64,000 bases of DNA, taken from assembly GCF_001648355.1 (NCBI RefSeq), contig NZ_LXSL01000009.1, forward strand, positions 1-64,000, read 5' to 3'. The notes below the pieces were generated by a model. The model had not been told where the DNA came from. It saw nothing but the letters and a program-made list of their open reading frames with translations, and did not search any database. The position numbers and the translations under genes are program-made. Each line of letters begins with the position of its first letter. Position 1 is the first letter of the stretch. The DNA is from Eikenella longinqua (GTDB taxonomy: Bacteria; Pseudomonadota; Gammaproteobacteria; Burkholderiales; Neisseriaceae). Shown piece after piece: positions 57,061 through 64,000 of this stretch.

Positions 57061-58428
57061 TTAAATCCGTTTGGCCAGCTCTTCTGCTTTGCCGGTGTAG
57101 CGCGCGGGGGTGAGGGCGAGCAGTTGGGCTTTGGCTTCTGCGGGGATGGCGAGGCCTTGGATGAAGCTTTGCAGGGATTCGGGGGTGATGCCGTGTTTGC
57201 CGCGGGTGAGATCTTTGAGCTGCTCGTAGGCATGGGGCACGGCGTAGCGGCGCATCACGGTTTGGATGGGCTCGGCCAAAAGCTCCCAGGTGGCGTTGAG
57301 ATCGGCCTGCATGGCTTCGGGGTTGGCTTCGAGCTTGTTCAGGCCGCGCAGGTGGGCGGCCCAGCCGAGCAGGGTGTAGCCGGCACCCACGCCCATATTG
57401 CGCAATACGGTGCTGTCGGTGAGGTCGCGCTGCCAGCGGGACACGGGCAGTTTTTCGGCCATGAAGCCGAGCAGGGCGTTGGCGGTGCCGAGGTTGCCTT
57501 CGGAGTTTTCAAAGTCGATGGGGTTTACTTTGTGCGGCATGGTGGAGGAGCCCACTTCGCCGGCTTTCACTTTTTGTTTGAAGTAGCCTAGGGAGATGTA
57601 GCCCCACACGTCGCGGTTGAAGTCGATGAGGATGGTGTTGATGCGGCCGAGGGTTTGGAAGAATTCGGCCATGTAGTCGTGCGGCTCGATTTGAATGGTG
57701 TAGGGGTTGAAGCTGAGGCCGAGGGATTGCTCCACAAAGCGGCGGCAGTGGGCTTCCCAATCCATATCGGGATAGGCGGCGAGGTGGGCGTTGTAGTTGC
57801 CCACGGCGCCGTTGATTTTGCCCAAGAATTCTTGTTTTTCCAGCTGGGTGGTTTGGCGTTGCAGGCGGGCGAGCACGTTGGCGATTTCTTTGCCCAGGGT
57901 GCTGGGGGTGGCGGGCTGGCCGTGGGTGCGGCTCATCATGGGCACGGCGGCCAGGCTGTGCGCCATCTGGCGCAGTTTGGCGGCGATTTCGGCCAGCTTG
58001 GGCAGCAGCACGGCATCGCGGGCTTCGCGCAGCATCAGGGCGTGGGAGAGGTTGTTGATGTCTTCGCTGGTGCAGGCGAAATGGATGAATTCGTTTGCTT
58101 TTTGAATTTCAGGTAGCCCTTCGAAGCGCTGTTTGAGCCAGTATTCCACGGCTTTTACGTCGTGGTTGGTGGTGGCTTCGATGGCTTTCACTTCGGCAGC
58201 GTGCTCGGGCGAGAAGCCGGCGATCACGGCATCGATTTCGGCCAGCGTGGCGGCGGAAAAGGGCGGCACTTCGCCAATCTCGGGCGCGGCGGCTAGGGCT
58301 TTGAGCCATTCGAGCTCCACGCGCACGCGAGCGCGGATGAGGCCGTATTCGGAAAAAATCGGGCGCAGGGCTTCAACGGCAGCGGCATAGCGGCCGTCGA
58401 GCGGGGAGAGGGCGAGCAGGGCAGACAT
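57061..58428 (-). CDS. purB: adenylosuccinate lyase
   Basis: A 455-aa protein of the fumarase/aspartase superfamily. It cleaves SAICAR and adenylosuccinate in purine synthesis. Visible: LSPLDGRYAAAVEAL at the start, TTNHDVKAVEYW near 88 with the catalytic His, the flexible signature loop GSSTMPHKVNPIDFEN near 295-310. Standard length and no damage. Confidence 0.98.
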   Translation of the reverse strand: MSALLALSPLDGRYAAAVEALRPIFSEYGLIRARVRVELEWLKALAAAPEIGEVPPFSAATLAEIDAVIAGFSPEHAAEVKAIEATTNHDVKAVEYWLKQRFEGLPEIQKANEFIHFACTSEDINNLSHALMLREARDAVLLPKLAEIAAKLRQMAHSLAAVPMMSRTHGQPATPSTLGKEIANVLARLQRQTTQLEKQEFLGKINGAVGNYNAHLAAYPDMDWEAHCRRFVEQSLGLSFNPYTIQIEPHDYMAEFFQTLGRINTILIDFNRDVWGYISLGYFKQKVKAGEVGSSTMPHKVNPIDFENSEGNLGTANALLGFMAEKLPVSRWQRDLTDSTVLRNMGVGAGYTLLGWAAHLRGLNKLEANPEAMQADLNATWELLAEPIQTVMRRYAVPHAYEQLKDLTRGKHGITPESLQSFIQGLAIPAEAKAQLLALTPARYTGKAEELAKRI

Positions 58429-58466
58429 GGCGGATTCCTATAATGGGCAATAAAAACGGCGGTATT

Positions 58467-59123
58467 CTACCCGAAAAGCGCGGCCTCATGCTTGGCCTGA
58501 TTCTGCCGCCCAAGCGCCCAGATGCACAGCAGCATGGTCTGCATTGCGGTAGAGGATACTCTGCTAGGCAGCGCCCTGACCCCGTGCGCAGTGTGTACCA
58601 GCAGCTGCGGCACGCCTTGCAGGCCGTATTGCTGCATCAGTTTTTGCGCAGCAGCGCAGCGTTCGGCGGTGAGCGCGGCGGTGTCTGACTCATCCAAAAG
58701 CCGGGCAGCGGCGGACAGCCCCAGCGCATTCAATACGGTGCGGACCACGGCCGGGTCGGCAGTGTTTTGGCCGTTTTGATAACGCACCTGCTGCAACGCG
58801 GAGAGCGCGGCCAATTCTTGATCCGGCGCAGTTTGCCCTACGGCGGTTAATGCCAGCAGCATGGGCTGGGAATCGAAGGGCAGGTTGGAATACAGCAGGT
58901 TTTGCTGGTAAGCAGGGCTGAATATCGCGCCAGTCAGCTTGGCGATGCGTTGGTCATTTTCCCAGGCATAGGTGGAAAATTCGGTATCCATGTGCCGATT
59001 GCCGTGTGCAAACAGGCCGGTGGGGCAGAGGCGCACTTCGTGCTTGGCGGCAATTTGCCTGATGGCGGGCGCAGCGCCGTAGCACCAGCCGCAGAGCGGG
59101 TCAAAGAGATAATCAATCTGCAT
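58467..59123 (-). CDS. DsbA family (FrnE-like) thioredoxin-fold protein
   Basis: A 218-aa protein from the ATG at 59123. No signal peptide, so cytosolic. The active site DPLCGWCYG (C-G-W-C near 11-14), a helical insert (60-150) and GVPQLLV with the cis-proline near 178. The frame continues upstream, but that part has no family similarity. FrnE-type proteins are cytosolic oxidoreductases or isomerases. It ends close to the purB start, in the same direction. Confidence 0.85.
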   Translation of the reverse strand: MQIDYLFDPLCGWCYGAAPAIRQIAAKHEVRLCPTGLFAHGNRHMDTEFSTYAWENDQRIAKLTGAIFSPAYQQNLLYSNLPFDSQPMLLALTAVGQTAPDQELAALSALQQVRYQNGQNTADPAVVRTVLNALGLSAAARLLDESDTAALTAERCAAAQKLMQQYGLQGVPQLLVHTAHGVRALPSRVSSTAMQTMLLCIWALGRQNQAKHEAALFG

Positions 59124-59261
59124 GGTTTCTCCATTGATGGGAATAGGAAGGCCGCAGATTATAGGCGGGTCGGTCGGGCGCAAACAGCATACAGGGGTTA
59201 AGCTTGTTTTTCTTGTGGGGAAAACACGGTTTACAGTTTTAACTTCGCCGAAACTAGCGCC

Positions 59262-59273
59262 TTCAGGCAGCCT
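59262..59273 (-). repeat. DUS variant TTCAGGCAGCCT
   Basis: One base from the Eikenella DUS and identical, as I recall, to the Simonsiella dialect. It stands just past the phosphopantetheinyl transferase stop with an AACTTCGCCGAAAC nested-repeat remnant. Confidence 0.5.
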
Positions 59274-59281
59274 GTTGCCGC

Positions 59282-59938
59282 TCAGGCAAATGCATACAGC
59301 AAACGCCGCTCCGCCGCCCGAACCGCGCCGAAGCCCCACCATTCCAGCTCCGCCTCCACCTCCCACGGCCACACCGCCGCGCACGCCCATTCCCCGCCCA
59401 GCAGAAACGCCGCGCCGCGCCAGCGCCGCCCGATGGCGCAGAGCCGCCAGTTTCCCTCCCCGCCTTGCCGCCGCAGCCCCACCTGCGGCAAATCCGCCAG
59501 CGCCTGCCCCGTGGCTTTGAGCAGCGCCTCTTTCAGCGCCCACAGCGCATAACGGCTCGCCAAACCGGCATGCCCTTGCAGCCACGCCGCCTCATCCGCA
59601 TGCAGCACCCAATCCGGCCAGCCGCCGAAATCGCGCGCCCGCAGCCGCTCCAAATCCGCGCCCACGGCAAAATCGGCAGAAGGCACCGCCAGCAGCGCAT
59701 GGCCGCCGCTGTGGCTGAGGCTACCTGAAAAATTCAAGCTGCCCAAACACCCCGCTGCCGCCGCCTGCTGCTTGAGGAAACGGCTGGTTTGCCAGCCCTT
59801 TTGCGCCGCACGCGCGGGGTGGCGCAGTAAATGCACGCGGTCGGCCTCATCCAGCAATGCGGCGCGATAATGTTCGGCACAATCGGGCGCGGCCAGATAA
59901 AGGCAGATGCGCCGGGCGGCGCTCGGGCGGGTAGGCAT
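59282..59938 (-). CDS. 4'-phosphopantetheinyl transferase
   Basis: A 218-aa protein of the Sfp/HetI type. The magnesium site is in AVGADLERLR (D-x-E), and the WALKEALLKATG motif (W/FxxKEAxxK) is near 140. LSHSGGHALLAV precedes it. It converts apo-acyl carrier proteins to holo form by adding phosphopantetheine. The two carrier proteins of the polyene operon (32741, 33152) are natural candidates, and the GT/acyltransferase part of that cluster lies 1.9 kb to the right. A Simonsiella-like DUS variant (TTCAGGCAGCCT) is just past the stop at 59262-59273. Confidence 0.88.
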   Translation of the reverse strand: MPTRPSAARRICLYLAAPDCAEHYRAALLDEADRVHLLRHPARAAQKGWQTSRFLKQQAAAAGCLGSLNFSGSLSHSGGHALLAVPSADFAVGADLERLRARDFGGWPDWVLHADEAAWLQGHAGLASRYALWALKEALLKATGQALADLPQVGLRRQGGEGNWRLCAIGRRWRGAAFLLGGEWACAAVWPWEVEAELEWWGFGAVRAAERRLLYAFA

Positions 59939-60035
59939 TTTTGCGGTTTTCCAATATACTGTTAAATCAAGTGAACCTGCTGAATTATAGCGGATTCGGT
60001 TTGCACCTTTCTCCACCATGCAAAAGGAAGCCAAT

Positions 60036-60590
60036 ATGAAACACCGCCACATCCTGCTCGCGGCCGCCATGGCCGCCGTTTTCGGCCTGGCCGGCTGCAC
60101 CAACAACCGCGCGCCCGACGACGGCAGAAGCCAAAGCCCGCGCCAGAGCGACAGCCGCGCCGCCGCCCACGGCAACGCGCAAACCACCGGCCGCGTGTGC
60201 CGCCTCTTGCGCGACGACGACCCCAACCGCGGCGGCCGCAAAGTGGTGTACCGCTGCAACGGCCGCGCCGTGCTCGCCTCCAGCGAAGCCAAAAGCCTGC
60301 TCAACCCGAGCGTGCCCGTGAGCTTCGGCGCCGGCGGCCGCACCGTGCGGGCCAACCTCACCACCCGCCAGGCCGCCAATGCCTCCAACAAATCCGACGA
60401 AGCCGCCTGCGAACGCGCCTTCATCAACGCCGCCCACAAATTCCAAGAAACCGCCCAAGGCCGCGGCGCCAATCGCGTGAGCAACTTCCATAGCTACTAC
60501 AACCGCCAAATCCTGCGCGGCGGGCAGTATGACTGCGAAGTGGGCACCTTCCACGCCCGCGTGGTGATGCGCGGCGATATTGCCCGCTGA
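60036..60590 (+). CDS. putative lipoprotein
   Basis: A 184-aa protein from ATG 60036 (AAGGAAG upstream). Signal peptide with lipobox LAGC (Cys21), then an Arg/Ser/Asp-rich low-complexity stretch and a compact domain (VCRLLRDDD, VVYRCNGRAVLAS, ACERAFINAAHKFQE, YDCEVGTFHARVV) with three cysteines. Anchored to a membrane facing the periplasm. Function unknown. Confidence 0.7.
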   Translation: MKHRHILLAAAMAAVFGLAGCTNNRAPDDGRSQSPRQSDSRAAAHGNAQTTGRVCRLLRDDDPNRGGRKVVYRCNGRAVLASSEAKSLLNPSVPVSFGAGGRTVRANLTTRQAANASNKSDEAACERAFINAAHKFQETAQGRGANRVSNFHSYYNRQILRGGQYDCEVGTFHARVVMRGDIAR

Positions 60591-60606
60591 TTGGCGCGAG
60601 GCAAGT

Positions 60607-60642
60607 AAAAGGCTACCTGAAAAAGTTTTCAGGTAGCCTTTT
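60607..60642. terminator. bidirectional DUS-pair terminator
   Basis: AAAAGGCTACCTGAAAA and its complement with a 1-2 nt loop, between the convergent lipoprotein and 60657 genes. Confidence 0.8.
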
Positions 60643-60656
60643 GAACGGTTGCCGCG

Positions 60657-61535
60657 TTATTGCCGAGCTTCCGGTTTGAATGCTGGTGAGATCAAAACTT
60701 TTTTAACAAATGTACTGGCTCGTAGTTCATATGAATTTTCCTCCGGGCATCTATCTCCCCTGCCCCAAGGGTTCGGATTTTGCTCAAGTTTAGAATACCC
60801 TAGTGCCGGCACAAATACATACATCGTTTTCTCAGCCATTAACTCATCAGTTTTAGTGTCAATTACCTTGATGGTTGTTCCGGCTATCCAATGTTTGCGG
60901 TTTTCCCAGGAAACATCGTTCTCATAGGTAACGGCATAGCGGGCTGGATGTCGCGGATTAGTTTCTTGATCAAACGGTTTAGCATATCTAGACCAGTTAC
61001 CGCTGTAACGAATAATCGAGCCGTCTTTTTGTAAAACATCAACATTGTCATAGTGGACAGAAGAATAATATGGCAAAAAACTGGCAACATATTCTTCCCG
61101 CTTTGATTCGCTTTCTATCGCCGCATCCTCCCACATCTGGTCTTTCCGCGGGTTGTAGAAGCTGTCTTGATATTTCTCGTCATCCCCGCGCACTTTCAGC
61201 AGCAGGATGCCGTCCACATCCTCGGCGGTGCGGTAGATCTTCTCGCCGGCGTTTCGGCAGAGTTGGTCGAAGCGGGCTTTGGCGGGCTCGTAGCGTTGGC
61301 GCCATTCGGCTTCTTCCGCTGCGGCTTCCTGCCTCTCCTGCATTTTTTCTACCTGCCCTACCGCATAAAGCAGCCCGGCCACAACTAGCCCAGGCAGAAA
61401 TATTAACTGCGGATTTTTATTAAATAATTTGGGGTTTATCTGATAACAGGCAAAACTCACGGCCACGATCAGCAATATTATCCCGCCCCAATGAAGCAGG
61501 TTATAAACAAAGAGGAAATCCTGTTCAGTAAACAT
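60657..61535 (-). CDS. membrane protein with large soluble domain, unknown
   Basis: A 292-aa protein. Two N-terminal membrane spans (about 9-32 and 44-62), a Glu/Arg/Gln-rich helix (EKMQERQEAAAEEAEWRQRY) and a C-terminal domain of about 200 residues with HYDNVDVLQKDGSIIRYSG and two cysteines. No family recognised. AT content is higher in its 3' half, a hint of transfer. Confidence 0.6.
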   Translation of the reverse strand: MFTEQDFLFVYNLLHWGGIILLIVAVSFACYQINPKLFNKNPQLIFLPGLVVAGLLYAVGQVEKMQERQEAAAEEAEWRQRYEPAKARFDQLCRNAGEKIYRTAEDVDGILLLKVRGDDEKYQDSFYNPRKDQMWEDAAIESESKREEYVASFLPYYSSVHYDNVDVLQKDGSIIRYSGNWSRYAKPFDQETNPRHPARYAVTYENDVSWENRKHWIAGTTIKVIDTKTDELMAEKTMYVFVPALGYSKLEQNPNPWGRGDRCPEENSYELRASTFVKKVLISPAFKPEARQ

Positions 61536-61670
61536 GAATATTTGATTTACCTAAAATTAATGATAAATCCTACCTGAAAACGGCGTGCAGGCATAGCCCG
61601 GGCGGGATTGTTGTGCCGCCAAACCGCCCAGCGCCAATCCAATCACGCTGCCATTGGCAGAAGGGGAAAA

Positions 61671-61744
61671 GGCTACCTGAAAATCCGCCCACGCATTTGG
61701 ATGGCGCATCCGCTTCATTCCGCCGTGCGGATTTTCAGGTAGCC
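61671..61744. repeat. extended inverted DUS pair
   Basis: Arms GGCTACCTGAAAATCCGC and the complement (18 bp), 38-bp loop, ahead of the glycosyltransferase gene and behind nothing; both neighbours start away from it. Confidence 0.6.
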
Positions 61745-61793
61745 CTTCCCCCTTTTTGCTAAAATCCCGCTTTTCCCCCGCCCCGCCTTTTCC

Positions 61794-63452
61794 ATGAAAC
61801 TCCTCGCCGTTATCCCGCACTACCGCCACCTCGGCACGCTGCCGCAGGTGGTGGCTGCGCTGCGCGGTTGCGGCCTGCCCGTGCTGGTGGTGGACGACGG
61901 CTCGGGCGAAGACTGCCGCGCGGGCTTGGAAGCCTTGCAGGGCGAAGGCGTGCAGGTGGCGTTCCGGCCGGCAAACGGCGGCAAGGGCAGCGCGATGAAG
62001 TGGGGCTTCAAGCTGGCGGCGCAGCAGGGTTTCAGCCATGTGTTGCAGATGGATGCCGACGCGCAGCACAGTTTTGCCGACATCCCGCGTTTTGTCGAAG
62101 CCGCGCAGGCGCAGCCGCAGGCGGTGGTGTGCGGGCGGCCGGTGTACGGCGGCGACGTGCCCAAATCGCGCCTCTACGGCCGCAAAATCACCGATTTTTG
62201 GAACGTGCTGCACACTTGGTCGCGCGACATCCAAGACGGCATGTGCGGCTTCCGCGTGTATCCGCTGGCCGCCGTGCTGCCCCTCCAATACGGCGGCGGC
62301 GGCATCGGCGAACGCATGGATTTCGACAACGAAATCCTGGTGCGCCTGCATTGGGCGGGCACGCCCTTCGTGTGGCTCGACACGCCGATACGCTATGCGG
62401 CAGACGGCATCTCGCACTTCAATCTGCGCCGCGATAACCTGCTCATCAGCAAAATGCACGCCCGCCTGTTTTGCGGCATGCTCGCCCGCCGTTTCGGCAA
62501 GCTTTTCAGACGGCCTCAAGCGGCGCAATCCGCCCACTGGTCGGCACAGCGCGAACGCGGCAGCCGCCCCTTCCTCCAGCTCACCGCATGGCTGGTGCGC
62601 TACCTGCCGCTGCCGCTGGTGCACATCATCGCCGCCATCGTGCCCGCCTATTTCTACCTCACCTCCGCCGCCCAACGCCGCAGCGTGCGCCAATATCAGG
62701 GCTACCTGAAAACCAGTTTCCCCGCCGCGCCGCTGCCCGCGCGTTTTGCCGAATACCGCCAGTTTGCCGCCTTCGGCCAGGCCGTGGCCGACCGCTTCGC
62801 CGTGTGGCGGCACAAAATCACCGTGCCGGATTTGGTGGTGGAAGACCCCGACAACCTCTACGCCGACGTGGACAACCACAGCGCGCGCGGCCAAATCCTC
62901 ATCTGCTCGCACTTGGGCAACATCGAAGTGTGCCGCGCCCTCGTGTCGCACCACCAAGGCTTCAAGCTCAACGTGCTGGTGCACAACGCCCACGCCGAAG
63001 ATTTCAACCGCGCCCTCAAAGCCGCCGGCGCCAGCGATTTGCAGCTCATCCAAGTGGCCGAACTCGACGCCGCCAAAATGCTGCAACTCTCGCACAAGCT
63101 CGACGCGGGCGAATGGCTGGCCATCGCCGCCGACCGCACCCCCGTGCGCGGCAACAAAACCGTGCCCGTGCAATTCCTCGGCCACACCGCCCATCTGCCG
63201 CAAGGCCCCTGGCTCCTGGCCGGCCTCTTGCGCGCGCCCACCAACACCGTATTCGTATTGAAAGAACGCGGCCGCTATCATCTATGCCTCAAGCGTTTCC
63301 AGGTAGCCCCAAGCTGGACGGCCGCCACACGCAAACAAGTGATTGCCGATATGGCGCAACAATACGCAAACACCCTCGCCGCCCACGCCGCCCGCGCCCC
63401 GCTGCAATGGTTCAACTTCTACGATTTTTGGAACAACCCCGAACATGGCTAA
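61794..63452 (+). CDS. glycosyltransferase-acyltransferase fusion (polyene cluster)
   Basis: A 552-aa bifunctional protein. Residues 1-240 are a GT-A family 2 glycosyltransferase (VVDDGSGEDC near 33, DADAQHSFADIP near 85-96). Residues 275-552 are a COG4261-type acyltransferase (SHLGNIEVCRAL near 370, DRTPVRGNKTVPVQFLG). The two parts are joined near an in-frame DUS (QGYLKTS). This fusion corresponds to apeJ of aryl polyene clusters, which forms the glycolipid anchor. It also carries a Neisseria-dialect DUS at 62505-62516. It overlaps the next gene by 8 bp. Confidence 0.88.
   Translation: MKLLAVIPHYRHLGTLPQVVAALRGCGLPVLVVDDGSGEDCRAGLEALQGEGVQVAFRPANGGKGSAMKWGFKLAAQQGFSHVLQMDADAQHSFADIPRFVEAAQAQPQAVVCGRPVYGGDVPKSRLYGRKITDFWNVLHTWSRDIQDGMCGFRVYPLAAVLPLQYGGGGIGERMDFDNEILVRLHWAGTPFVWLDTPIRYAADGISHFNLRRDNLLISKMHARLFCGMLARRFGKLFRRPQAAQSAHWSAQRERGSRPFLQLTAWLVRYLPLPLVHIIAAIVPAYFYLTSAAQRRSVRQYQGYLKTSFPAAPLPARFAEYRQFAAFGQAVADRFAVWRHKITVPDLVVEDPDNLYADVDNHSARGQILICSHLGNIEVCRALVSHHQGFKLNVLVHNAHAEDFNRALKAAGASDLQLIQVAELDAAKMLQLSHKLDAGEWLAIAADRTPVRGNKTVPVQFLGHTAHLPQGPWLLAGLLRAPTNTVFVLKERGRYHLCLKRFQVAPSWTAATRKQVIADMAQQYANTLAAHAARAPLQWFNFYDFWNNPEHG
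62505..62516 (-). repeat. Neisseria-dialect DUS in polyene gene
   Basis: TTCAGACGGCCT, the perfect complement of AGGCCGTCTGAA, in frame in the glycosyltransferase-acyltransferase gene. Confidence 0.85.
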
Positions 63453-63891
63453 ACACATCTACTGCCGCCACAGCACCGAGCTGGAAGTGCCCTTTTTCGA
63501 CGTGGACGTGATGCAGATCGTCTGGCACGGCCACTACGTGAAATACCTCGAAATCGCCCGCTGCGCCTTCCTCGACGCACTGGGCTACAACTACACCGTG
63601 ATGCTGGCGCACGGCTGCGCCTGGCCCGTGGTCAAGCTCGACCTCAAATACATCCGCCCCGCCCGCTTCGGCCAGAAAATCCGCGTGAACATGGCCATGA
63701 CCGAATACGAAAGCTGCCTGCGCCTCAGCTACACCCTGCGCGACGCCGAAAGCGGCGACAAGCTCACCCAAGCGGGCACCACGCAAGTCGCCCAACGCCT
63801 CGACAACGGCGAAATGCTGTTCCAAACCCCGGAAAGCTGGCAGGAAGCCGTGCGGCGGTTTGAAGGGTTTGCGCCGTTGGCGAAGGATTGA
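63445..63891 (+). CDS. hotdog-fold acyl thioesterase (polyene cluster)
   Basis: A 148-aa 4HBT-type thioesterase: VPFFDVDVMQIVWHGHYVKYLEIAR near 14-38 with the catalytic Asp and the helix start, then PVVKLDLKYIRPARFGQKI. It releases or edits the acyl chain, as in the apeK position. Its stop TGA shares a base with the following DUS. The rest of the cluster, if present, lies beyond the window. Confidence 0.9.
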   Translation: MAKHIYCRHSTELEVPFFDVDVMQIVWHGHYVKYLEIARCAFLDALGYNYTVMLAHGCAWPVVKLDLKYIRPARFGQKIRVNMAMTEYESCLRLSYTLRDAESGDKLTQAGTTQVAQRLDNGEMLFQTPESWQEAVRRFEGFAPLAKD

Positions 63892-63954
63892 GGCTACCTG
63901 AAAAACAGGCCGTCTGAATTGGTTTTCAGGCGGCTTTTGCCTTTTCAGGTAGCC
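63891..63954 (+). terminator. nested terminator of two DUS dialects
   Basis: Outer inverted Eikenella DUS pair enclosing an inner hairpin of Neisseria DUS (AGGCCGTCTGAA, 63907-63918) and a decayed partner (TTCAGGCGGC). The inner hairpin looks like an original neisserial terminator around which Eikenella DUS were added. Confidence 0.7.
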
Positions 63955-64000
63955 CTTCCACGCCCGCCACATTATTCACGCCTGCTTAATAACTGCTTAA

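Noticed and set aside
58467..59585. 372-codon frame including the DsbA-like gene
   Set aside because: The first 154 codons overlap the phosphopantetheinyl transferase region out of frame and lack similarity; the true start is at 59123.
1..64000. tRNA or rRNA genes
   Set aside because: I searched by eye for T-loop (GGTTCGAATC-type) sequences and rRNA-like blocks and found none that could fold; a tRNAscan run would settle it.

Overview
The window looks like a piece of chromosome from Eikenella (Neisseriaceae, Betaproteobacteria). The main evidence is the 12-mer AGGCTACCTGAA and its reverse complement, which occur dozens of times, singly and as inverted pairs behind genes. As I recall it, this is the Eikenella dialect of the Neisseriaceae DNA uptake sequence (DUS). 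Gene content agrees: BioB, EarP, a Prx-Grx hybrid, DsbC and LysP of neisserial type. I see no rRNA, tRNA or CRISPR array.

Layout. 1-6953 is the end of a degraded prophage or integrative element: a KilA-N antirepressor, small membrane and secreted proteins (DUF4282, DUF4760), and an early operon ending in a RecT/Bet-tyrosine recombinase fusion. 7064-18153 is core: dcd, an Lrp-type regulator, pnp, a YccS-type pump, dsbC, earP, prmC. A 575-bp gap at 16543-17117 holds a cluster of DnaA-box-like 9-mers. 18071-22938 is a decaying catabolic island (CoA-transferase subunit A with its B subunit cut off at a DUS, an outer-membrane protein, a beta-keto acid cleavage enzyme, a shortened crotonase, an SDR). 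23238-31030 is mostly core: dnaK with a heat-shock promoter, prx-grx, a dihydrolipoyl dehydrogenase, rmuC, a barstar-like inhibitor.

31241-33948 is half of an aryl-polyene-type lipid/pigment operon (chain-length factor, acyltransferase, two acyl carrier proteins, COG4648 membrane protein), ended by a 102-bp MITE-like element. The next genes expected for such a cluster, a glycosyltransferase-acyltransferase fusion and a thioesterase, are at 61794-63891, about 28 kb away, with a phosphopantetheinyl transferase nearby at 59282. These genes also carry canonical Neisseria DUS (AGGCCGTCTGAA), seen nowhere else in the window, which suggests import from Neisseria.

34168-40264 is the most unusual group: SpeD, a 51-aa secreted or membrane peptide, a two-zinc-ribbon DUF4178 protein, a GNAT, an SPFH/SHOCT protein and a DUF350 protein on one strand, and a membrane-anchored spermidine synthase on the other. 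It looks like a polyamine-linked membrane system.

40391-61535 is again mainly core and transport: ackA, lysP, mnmE, an MFS carrier, bioB, a class II glutamine amidotransferase, lysS, dnaJ, maf, nnrS, a DUF4198 protein, a frameshifted DUF4184 gene, purB, a DsbA-like protein and several uncharacterised envelope proteins. DUS copies are often inside genes, where they encode G-Y-L-K or F-S-G-S-L, extend proteins, or supply the stop codon.
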